Shown here piece by piece: positions 55,813 to 64,000 of a stretch of DNA of 64,000 nt (position 1 is the first letter of the stretch; each line of letters starts with the position of its first letter). The translations under genes and the position numbers were made by a program. The DNA is taken from contig JADWOT020000001.1 in assembly GCA_036345935.2 (NCBI GenBank), positions 15,857,954-15,921,953 on the forward strand. Direction: 5' to 3'. The DNA comes from Taenia hydatigena (Eukaryota > Platyhelminthes > Cestoda > Cyclophyllidea > Taeniidae). Under the pieces are notes generated by a model. The model was not told the origin of the DNA. It ran no database searches and worked only from the letters and a program-made list of their open reading frames with translations.

Positions 55813-56122
55813 TTTCAACACTGTTGCAGCCAATGTGACTGCATCCATCCTGCATTCTACATTGTTTTTCACTGTCCACTCCTCTTATGTGGTTTAGTGC
55901 TGCATACCACAGATCCTTGATTAGCGTAGTCGTGATTGCTAGCCTACTCATTTGCCCTGTCAGTAGCTTGGTGAGAATCTGACACTTTTCGAAGGCTGAC
56001 ATCATCAATTTAGCCGACTTAATGGAATTAGTGTGGTCGATGGAAGAAAAAATTTCCCTCCTTTCCCTTTCCTTGCCGGTTAACGTGCAACCCAAGGCAC
56101 ATGGTGCTGTCGGCGGCCTCAT
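55813..56122 (-). CDS. candidate first exon, unknown
   Basis: Starts with an ATG at 56122 and reads 103 codons of well-balanced peptide (MRPPTAPCALGCTLTGKE, RREIFSSIDHTNSIKSAK, LMMSAFEKCQILTKLLTG, LIKDLWYAALNHIRGVDS) ending at a GAAA|GTGAGT donor in phase 1. Without splicing it would run ten codons more to a stop. Codon choice is purine-first as in genes. No domain recognised; the middle part is helix-prone. Confidence 0.48.
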
Positions 56123-57490
56123 CAGAAGATGAATGAGTGCGAGCGCGTTGCAGTTTATTTCGTAGAATGCAGCTGTTTAGTTTGCATCTGCAAATGTATC
56201 GTCGATTGCACGAATCGTTACAAACTGAGTTGCGAAATTGGTACGCATCAATTTATGCAAATGGGAAATCATTGTTGATGTATGGCAGATTAAAATTCAA
56301 TGTGCCTCTTTCGACTTTATTTTTCTGAATTTTTTAAAATTTTTGTTTTTATTTAGTACATCAAATGCCTACGTGTTCATCTTTATAATGTCCTTATGTT
56401 CTTTTAAAACGCAGTTTTTTCTTTGGTATCAACAGCAAACAGCTTGAAGACTAACTGCAAACAAACTTTCACATTTCAGTTAATATCCGTCACAAAACAT
56501 TCGCAAGTGATTGAAGCACCTCCTGCAGACACATCGCCACAAAACGTACAGACAATGGGTTACTTTGCTTAGAGCTAATGAGGTATCCGTTCGCCCTTGC
56601 ATCGGTTTCTTTAGCTATCTAATTGCGCCCAGTTACTACTCAATTGGATCCCGTTTGTACCTCGTCTTCCGTTGTACATTGATCTTGAGTGGCAATGGCA
56701 AAAATGGTTGTGATTTTGATTTTACAAATCTTTCCAAATGTAGATTCTTTTTTGAGTGACTCAACATCACCAAAATCAAACCGTTTGGACCATTTTATAA
56801 CGGGCTGTTCGTTTTACTACTGCCCATCATACCTGTTCCAAGTGCTCTGCAAAAGAGCTTGACAAAAGGCACGGCCCTGCTTTAGCCTCAAAACCGAAGT
56901 AAACGACGTTCTATATTAACTAAATCAAGGTGAACAGTAAAAGGTACTGCGTTAGTACTGACGCGTGGGCCTTATGGGCGCCAAAATGTGGCCGCAACAA
57001 GTGCCGTTAGGAACCGCGAAAAACTTTTTCAGGCCGCCTGCAATTGAATATCACTCAATTAACAAGTAATAGGCAAAGAGGTATTGGTAGGCCGTGAATA
57101 ATCAAACCTCTAAAGACATTTGACAAAGGGTAGCCAGTATATCGTGGACAAATTATAACCGGTAATTTCGAGTAGTAAGGAACGTAGCGTTACCACGTCG
57201 TAAGATTAGAGTAACCACTCGAAGGCATCCGTTCGAGAAATTAAAAATGCAGGCAATTAATCCTAAGATACAAAGTTCTGCAAAATCATCCACAATACAA
57301 GTTTGGCGCAACCTACAATGTCGTTAAATAAATATTCAGAAAGTAGCACCGATATTTCGTGCGTACGAAGGTGACTTTTCCAGGGATGATAAATCAGGTG
57401 CTTCGCCAGATTCTGGAGCCTATCGCACAACCAACGGGGAATGCGGGGTCACGTCCAAGTAAAGGGCGACTGATAAGAACCTTCATGTTC
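56123..57490. other. spacer
   Basis: AT-rich, especially 56300-56420. No supported exon or repeat. Confidence 0.4.
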
Positions 57491-57494
57491 GAGT

Positions 57495-57737
57495 TTGAAA
57501 GTAATTGTGGAAGAGTGTGTGGTCGCAGACGTAAAAAGTCGTTTTAGAAATTACACATCAGAAGTGGAATTCAATGCAACTACCGGAATGTTTGTGTTTA
57601 ACACTGACAGATTTAGATTTGCTTCTGATGGGCGCTTAAACTTCTATTTGTTACACTCTCGAAGGTTATTCGTTATACAAGTGGTTCCATTGCTGACGCT
57701 ATTAGGGCGCACATGTGCCCAATCGGACACAGGATAG
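57495..57737 (+). CDS. open frame of beta-rich look, unknown
   Basis: An 81-codon frame whose middle looks natural: VKSRFRNYTSEVEFNATT, GMFVFNTDRFRFASDGRL, NFYLLHSRR, with alternating hydrophobic and polar residues as in beta strands. A GTCGCAG acceptor candidate lies at about 57525. No ATG start. Family unknown. Confidence 0.28.
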   Translation: MKVIVEECVVADVKSRFRNYTSEVEFNATTGMFVFNTDRFRFASDGRLNFYLLHSRRLFVIQVVPLLTLLGRTCAQSDTG

Positions 57738-58929
57738 GGCACTCGAAGCGGATCGTGATGTGCTCCAATGTGCTAGCAGTTGGAGATTTGTTGCGACATC
57801 ATGAAATTTCTCCACATCAGCAAGCAGTGATTGTGGCTTGTACTCAGCTCCTTCCACAGTCTATTCTGCATCCACATTTCAATCCAATTTCATCTATTAA
57901 TGTCGATGTGATTTGAATACCGAAAGTTTACCACAAATATAATTTCTGCTTGAAAGTGCATAAAACTATACCAAAATTTTGCTTTGACTGCGCTTGCGAT
58001 CAGCCAAACAAGTGTCATGCCATTGGCTGTCACGTGAGGTCAAATAATCACGCAGTTTAATACAGCCCATTAACTGCATTGCGTGACCTTACGAAACACG
58101 CATTTGTCCCCACGTGACTAAGCATCACCTATAGGTTGATTTGAGGCCTAATGACATTACAGCATTGTCTAAGGTGACAGAGTCTCCGTCTTTATGCTCA
58201 CATCGCCATGCCACGCATTATGCCCAGCATTTTATGAGACGCGAAAACTATTCACATGTACTTCATGCTGTCAAATAACTCTGTAAAAAGTTAAAAAATA
58301 GCTGAGATGGTGCATATCTTTCAGCATGAGCCATTTTCGACCAGCACTGCATCAGCAACACTCTTGTCGTGGCCTGCTAAGAGTTTGCGCCAGATCCACT
58401 TTATTCAAAAGTGTACAAGTTGACTTGATCTCCGCCTCCATCGCCTCTTTTCTCCCCCGCCTTTTCCGCATTCCACTTCCAAAAAGCAATATGCCATTAA
58501 CAATAGCACAAATTTCCTTTGGACGCAAAATCAATGATTACAAAAGGGTGTATATTAAGAATGTGTAGAGTACATTACAGCGGAATTGTAGTGGTATCTG
58601 GCCCACCTAACGGCCAACTCAAGGGCAAATATCTCGGCCATTGCCATCCGATAAAACCCCGTTTTGTCATCACAATTTAAGCAGTGGACCTTCCAATCGA
58701 CCGGCAGATTTCCCAGTACGTTGTCTCCTTCTAACCCACCCCGTTAACAGATCACTTCATCCACGCAGTGCAAATGGCTGTGCTCTGAAGTCACTCCATT
58801 GGTCATGCTGACGAGGACTAGTGTCTGGTGGTGGGCAACAATCTCTTCGATGCTCTTCAAGTTAAGTCGAACATTGTTCTAATTCCAGCAACAAAATGCA
58901 TACAATACAATGTCAGTTGACTTAATCCA
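57738..58929. other. spacer
   Basis: An ATG-started 80-codon frame (58326-58568, plus strand) is present but unrecognised. Nothing else is supported. Confidence 0.35.
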
Positions 58930-58989
58930 CTCCCTTAGAAAACCGCTGGCACCTCACCCGTGGCTACAAACCACACTTCCAAAGAAGAT

Positions 58990-59215
58990 AACTCATCATA
59001 TTGTGATAAACACTTAGAGCTGGGAATCAAGAAGATGGGGTCATGCCTATTGATGATGTCGAGTAAGCATTCACCGTAAGGATAACTCAAAACTCTGTAT
59101 TGAGGGTAAAAGAAATAAACAAACACCTCTGTCACAAACTTATCCTTTCTGACATCATTATGCAGAGGGTATTGACAAAGAAGTTTGTAGTATTTAACCG
59201 GTAATGTAATCGCGC
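58990..59215 (+). repeat. dispersed repeat R1, copy 4
   Basis: Aligns with 27590-27800 in the same orientation (shared words include CAAACACCTCTGTCAC against CAAACATTTCTGTCAC and CTTTCTGACATCATTATGCA against CTTCTGACATCATTTTGCA). The reading frame seen in copy 2 is broken several times here. This is the most distant copy, 31 kb away. Confidence 0.65.
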
Positions 59216-59815
59216 CAGGGATTTCTTCGAAACCGCATGTCTTTGTAACGATCGACTAAACTACTAATGTGAATAAATACCATAGAGCTATTACTACGAT
59301 GTAACATTCATTTGGTTGAGAGTCCAGAATGCAGCATGACTTGTGTTTCAATCAACTCCATTTGATTAGAGTATGTTGAGCACCTCTTAATCTCTCTTAG
59401 TGGATTGCCAAGCACTTGTAGCTTCCGTCCGCCCTCCTTCGGCTTAAACCTAAGAAATAAATGGAGGTGCGTGGTGACACGATACAAGATTTGCACCATA
59501 AAAACATGTTTGCTGCGTGGCAGTAGACAGGTGTGTGCGGGTTGCATTTAAAATGAGGCATTCTCACGAATTTCCTTCTCGTGCGTTTGCTGTGCTACCA
59601 ACTACGCATCGTACGTCATTTTTGAGCGATTATGTAATTAAAAAGCTTTTTTTTTTCAAAACTGAGGTCCTTAATTTCCTGCAAGCAGTAATGGCAATCT
59701 CATATCATGGAGACAATTGCTAGAAAATAGAGCGATTGATTGAAAACATTTTTACATCTTCTAAGAGGCGAGAATTCAAAGTCCACCTAACCTTTAATTA
59801 TTGGTCCCTATTCAG

Positions 59816-60016
59816 CACTGCTCAAGCTTTCGCCTGGGCTGTACCACAGTATACGCTTTAGGCAACTATTCACTTTTCATCCCAACCTCGGCGGCTTTGT
59901 GTGCTTGGACTAGCGGTGATAAGCATGGGGCATGGACATGGAATTCCCATGTTGTTGGTGCCTTAATTCACATTTGGTCGGAAGTGATGAGGGAAGTAGT
60001 AACCTCAAGACCCTAA
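59816..60016 (+). CDS. candidate terminal exon, unknown
   Basis: Strong acceptor with branch-like CCTAACC and pyrimidine tract (ATTGGTCCCTATTCAG), then 66 codons in phase 0 to a stop: HCSSFRLGCTTVYALGNY, SLFIPTSAALCAWTSGDK, WTWNSHVVGALIHIWSEV. Rich in Trp, Cys and Gly, as in an extracellular or membrane protein. Product unknown. Confidence 0.45.
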   Translation, partial: HCSSFRLGCTTVYALGNYSLFIPTSAALCAWTSGDKHGAWTWNSHVVGALIHIWSEVMREVVTSRP

Positions 60017-60127
60017 TGTTGTGCCTACCACCCACCTCAACGTGTGCCTTTACTTAGACTATCTCTTGTCTTAATGTGTTTGACAAGAGGATGCATTTGT
60101 AAATGTGATGGGATTGTACGCGGTTGA

Positions 60128-60346
60128 GAAGTTTGTCAAGTCGCATGTCTACATGAGGTGGATTGTGCTCTGATAGGACTCGCTATCAAAATTTTATACA
60201 AGGCAACCGATGAGCAGCGAAAATTGCAAGAATGCAAACTCTTGAGAGCACTGTATCAAAGATTTCGACAGTCGTTTCATAAAATACACCTCATCTTACT
60301 ACTCGAATCGCATCTTCATTTCCTTGCACATCTCAATGATGCTTGA
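60128..60346 (+). CDS. candidate helical exon, unknown
   Basis: Open for 72 codons after a stop at 60125-60127: EVCQVACLHEVDCALIGL, AIKILYKATDEQRKLQEC, KLLRALYQRFRQSFHKIH. The middle is amphipathic and helix-prone. It could be a later exon of the gene at 59816-60016 through an internal donor there, but this is not certain. Not recognised. Confidence 0.35.
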   Translation, partial: EVCQVACLHEVDCALIGLAIKILYKATDEQRKLQECKLLRALYQRFRQSFHKIHLILLLESHLHFLAHLNDA

Positions 60347-61118
60347 CTATATTTGTGGTGGTAAATGCAATTAACTTGGAAATGCTGAATGTTTGCTGCG
60401 AATAAATGATCCCACTGACAAATTCCGAAGCTGTAATCGATGCGATTCCGACGCCTGACCTGACGTCGTTGTAACGCTTAACAGCTGTACGTAATTCCGC
60501 CACGAGGATAATACGTGCCACGTGCTGGAAGCATGACATTCATAGGCAGGGAGCGTCCCCTATTACCTTCATAGTCGTCCAGCTGCGGTTACGACTCCCC
60601 TCTGGCCACGCCATGCTTCGCTCTTTATCTCAAAGCATACATTTGTGCCGCTGCTAAAAAGATGAGACACGGTGTAGCATGCCGTGAATCGCCCAGCGGA
60701 AAAAGTAAGCAAAAATAGAATAGACGAAGTGGGTGATATCAAACCGTCTGGCAATTAATGCTTCCAGTGCTGATGAGTCTATCCAAATGGGTGAATGGGT
60801 CAGTGGAGAGCTTATACTACTCCTGGTGACATTATAAATCGCGTGAGATTGGAAGCTTTGATGCAGTACGCGTGGAGAAGGGATGAGAGGTTGATTGCAG
60901 CGCCGATGTGAATAGGCTAATACGAGTCTGTCATTATGATCAAGTGAAAATCAAAAGAAAGGCGCAAATTCTACTAAGAAAAAAGATGTCTCAATATGCA
61001 TTTGCTTGTTGCCACCGAATTTATTTCCCTGTAAGACAATTTCTGCTAAACCTCGGCTGACTTAATTTCCTATACTTCAAATGCTAAAGCCCTCCAATGT
61101 ATGTGGGCTCATTAAAGA
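60347..61118. other. spacer
   Basis: Minus-strand frames of 61-68 codons are present without splice or motif support. Nothing else is seen. Confidence 0.4.
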
Positions 61119-61427
61119 ATGAAGGAGAGGAACTGCCAGCAGGTTTGCAAAAAATTTACGAAAACGGTCTTAAAAGGCGGTTTAGGTGGCAAGAAAACAA
61201 GGAATAAGTACATTTCCGTGAGGGCAAGAAGTACACCATCCTATAGCGATAAAGACGAGCTCATTGGGATAAATCTTTCAGTGCACCTGGACGAGACACA
61301 TCCATTAACTGGAAGCCATGCTTTGAGCCGGAAGGCAACGTTGAAGAGGACTAGGATCAAAGTATGCCACGTAGGTGAAATTGTACTTTGTAAGGAAGAT
61401 TCTATCAAGAAGACAGAAACAGCTTAG
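61119..61427 (+). CDS. 102-codon basic open frame, unknown
   Basis: ATG at 61119 in good context, then 102 codons with strong purine-first codon bias: MKERNCQQVCKKFTKTVL, KGGLGGKKTRNKYISVRA, STPSYSDKDELIGINLSV, HLDETHPLTGSHALSRKA, ending EDSIKKTETA. Lysine-rich amino half. No intron signals inside. It may be a small single-exon gene or the first exon of a larger one. No known motif. Confidence 0.42.
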   Translation: MKERNCQQVCKKFTKTVLKGGLGGKKTRNKYISVRARSTPSYSDKDELIGINLSVHLDETHPLTGSHALSRKATLKRTRIKVCHVGEIVLCKEDSIKKTETA

Positions 61428-63180
61428 TTTGGATGGAAATTCGAACCGTGAGTGCCTTACATGACTAACCGTCCGAAATTCTAATACCAATGCTTCAAAG
61501 TTCCCATAGAAGCTTTTTGAAGCTGGCATTAAGGGCTGATTCCAAAACCGTGATACTTAACTGCAGGTGCGTTTGAGGTACAGTGGACTATTTTTAATGG
61601 AAGCTGAAGTTAGTTGCCTCGGTCTACCCCTACGCTTTGCTAATCACAAGGGTGGATGAGGATTGCAGTGTGATGATTTATGCCTTCAGGTATCAAAACC
61701 AAGTCTAAAACCACTTCCCGAGTTACTGCAAGGCATTAGCCACTGTTGTTTGCGTGCTCAGTCCTACGCCATTGTAACGCCAAACAGCTGGTCACAGCGT
61801 GATGGGGTCATGACAGCTAGAGGGGGGAGCGAGGTACCTCTGATGGCTTAGTAATAGCCAGACTGCTCTCCCAGCTCCCTCCGATCACATCTTTTCACAT
61901 TACACGTATGTACGTCTTTATGAGGAAGTCGAGATATGGCACATGATTCTATCCCTTTCTCCTGTGGGTTACGTATCGAAAATACGAGACCATAATTGCT
62001 CTTTATTAAAATGCCCTGTAATTGACTGTAGAGAGTAGACGGAGCATCGGATCTCATGCAGTGGTTTAAAACCACATGATTGAATTTAATCTCAACGAAT
62101 GACATGAAGCGAATGTCGAAAGAAGTTGGCGCGTTTGGCGTCGGAGCGGTATACTCAGATGAATGGTGTGAGGGCATGATTTAAATGGATCCATATCAGT
62201 TAATCACCTGTTACCAAACCCGTGATTAAATGTCGTGCATTGACTTCCAAGTGCCGTGGTTTTCTCCACCAGTCATTGCATCCGATCTAGATGGCACTTG
62301 AGCTATGTATGAGGTAAAGGAAGGAAGCAAACTAGGTTAAAGGGACATTTTGTGTCCCACGGGATGTTGTGACGCATTGAAAGACGAGTCAACTCAGAAA
62401 ATAATGTCTTTGGTGGCCAATGGATGTACTGATAAGTGTGTGTTTGTTTATTTTAGACACAACCAAAGCCAGCAGAGATGCAGGTGAAAACCCAAACTAA
62501 AAATTCCCTACACATTTGATGAGGGAGCATGATCATGCGGGAGGACCTTACAATTCCTCGGTATCGCAACATGAAATAGATTTCCATCCATTACTACAAG
62601 CAGAGATGTATATGTCAGTGAAAATCAGTGCGATGCCAGAGTGCCTACTTAGTGAAAGCACCTTCGCATACATATTGCCTAACTAGAGGGATGACTGGAA
62701 GATTGTAGGGCATGGTTGGGAAAAAAAACAGGGACAAGGCAAAATAAGAAGACAGGGCTATCGAGAAGAAGTGGACACCAGTGATGCAAAGAGCGTGACG
62801 TTAATGCCGATCTAGTGTAAAGGAACCAAGCCTATCATTAAAAACTTACGATTAAAAGCATTGAAAAGAAAGGCTTGATAGCAAATTTAATGCAAATAAA
62901 AAAAATCAGCAAAAAAGCACGAATAGTAATGTAAACTCCGATGTTTAACACAATAAGGGGTGGGATGTGGGGACAGGCTTTGAGGTCGACCAATAAAACA
63001 GATTTAAAATGAGAGGGATCAAGGAAAGACCAATAGAATCGGAGAGACAAAAGTATATAAAGAATAGCAGGACGATAACATTCATTACGGAGGAGAAAGA
63101 GAACGATGAGCGAATGCGGTGCCATAGCATCGACAAGGGAGAGAGCACTGATCCAAACATTCGTTCCGCCAATAAATCAT
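61428..63180. other. spacer
   Basis: No supported exon. On the minus strand GGTTCGAA near 61444 resembles a tRNA B-box but no cloverleaf forms. 62700-63130 is A-rich on the plus strand. Confidence 0.4.
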
Positions 63181-63224
63181 CCACAACTGGAGACGGGACG
63201 TGAGCAGTGCAGCATTAGTGAAGT

Positions 63225-63305
63225 GAGTGAGCGAGTGTGGCGCTAACCAACAACACTGACAGACATTCCTCAGTGCTGTTGCTAACGCGCCATGCTCTCT
63301 CACTC
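63225..63305. repeat. long hairpin, unit 1
   Basis: Arms 63225-63259 and 63270-63305 pair over about 35 bases with a handful of mismatches, one bulge and two G-T pairs, closing a ten-base loop (CAGACATTCC). The arm core is GGCGCTAACCAACAACACTGA against TCAGTGCTGTTGCTAACGCGCC (shown as two separate arms). It could be a miniature inverted-repeat element or a structured RNA. Confidence 0.7.
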
Positions 63306-63735
63306 CACCCTTCTCTCTCTTTTCCTTCTCTCATCTATATGCCTCTAACCCCTACACACACCCTTCATTCAACCCATCGCTTTACCTACTCTCACTCCCT
63401 CTCCCACACACACATACACACACAAACACACTTCCACCCACACAACCACCCACCCACCAACCCACTTACCCACTCTACCTGTCTCATTTTATCTCCAATT
63501 CTCTAGGTGTCTACCAATCTCTCTGTCGCTGTCTCCGCTGCCACGTTGGTTGTTGCAATTGAGAGGCGCCAACAATCTCCTCCACGTACACCTTCTGCTG
63601 CTGCTGCTGTTGCCGCTACAGCTAAGGCTACGGCTACTGGATCTGGTACTGGTAGTAGTGCGCTTGCACACAGTGTGCTCCAAAGCATCCTCCACAACTG
63701 GTGATGGGACGTGAGCAGTGCAGCATTAGTGAAGG

Positions 63736-63816
63736 GAGTGAGCGAGTGTGGCGCGACCCAACAACACTGACAGACATTCCTCAGTGCTGTTGCTAACGCG
63801 CCATGCTCTCTCACAC
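63736..63816. repeat. long hairpin, unit 2
   Basis: The same hairpin 511 bases further on, arms 63736-63770 and 63781-63816. The right arm is identical to that of unit 1 over its core, while the left arm differs at four positions, so the pairing here is slightly weaker. Confidence 0.7.
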
Positions 63817-64000
63817 CACACTCCTCTCTCTTTTCCTTCTATCTTCCATATGCCTCCACACCCTACACACACCCTTCATTCAACCCATCACTTTACCCAC
63901 CCTCACTCCCTCTCCCACACACACATCCACCCACTCACCAACTTACTTATTTACCCACTCTACCTGTCTCACTCTATCTCCACTTCTCTAGGTGTCTTCC

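Larger units (their letters stand above)
63181..64000. repeat. ~511-bp tandem repeat, two units
   Basis: CCACAACTGG at 63181 recurs at 63692, and the following ~310 bases match: GACGTGAGCAGTGCAGCATT, then the hairpin, then a pyrimidine- and CA-rich stretch (TTCATTCAACCCATC, CACACACA) ending in a TTCTCTAGGTGTC word (63501 and 63987). The second unit runs off the window. Between them (63519-63690) lies a GC-richer stretch that encodes an Ala/Thr/Ser-rich peptide on the plus strand. Confidence 0.88.

Noticed and set aside
61437..61460. tRNA-like B-box GGTTCGAA on the minus strand
   Set aside because: No acceptor, D or anticodon stems can be formed around it.

Overview
The window is nuclear DNA of a multicellular animal, most likely a parasitic flatworm (tapeworm-like). 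The histone H2B amino end and core look platyhelminth-like, coding sequence is cut into small exons with GT-AG introns (several proposed introns are only 32-53 bases), spacers are long and moderately AT-rich, and repeats are diverged. The species call is inference. Only five items carry recognisable products: histone H2B, histone H2A, exons of spermidine synthase, the last exon of an ankyrin-repeat protein, and a decayed AGC-family protein kinase. Every other coding call is an exon prediction from open frame, codon look and splice signals, and is scored accordingly.

Layout. 1-9.5 kb: mostly spacer with one well-bounded small exon (2335-2393) and a few unrecognised frames. 9.5-10.5 kb: 3' exons of spermidine synthase on the minus strand. 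11-16.3 kb: a 100-base assembly gap, then two direct copies of a ~1.7 kb repeat flanking the ankyrin exon. 17-21.5 kb: a small cysteine-bearing exon, a 57-codon frame, then H2B and H2A in the same orientation, each with TATA and CCAAT elements and a 3' histone processing element (canonical for H2A, degenerate for H2B). 22-29.2 kb: copies of a four-copy dispersed repeat that carries a broken coding frame, plus three exons of an unknown minus-strand gene (23.4-24.2 kb). 29.9-43 kb: a series of unrecognised short genes or exons, two of which are joined by tiny in-phase introns. 43.2-46.9 kb: two arrays of a 53-bp satellite that share a higher-order unit order, separated by an acidic coding exon and GA- and GT-rich tracts. 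47.4-48.3 kb: exons of an unknown minus-strand gene, one intron of which holds half of an inverted repeat. 48.9-50.2 kb: the intronless, frameshifted kinase remnant. 50.7-61.5 kb: scattered candidate exons and a fourth copy of the dispersed repeat. 63.2-64 kb: a ~511-bp tandem repeat whose unit holds a long hairpin.

No operon-like or pathway-level grouping is visible. The histone pair is the only functional neighbourhood. No rRNA, tRNA, CRISPR array or bacterial-type feature was found.
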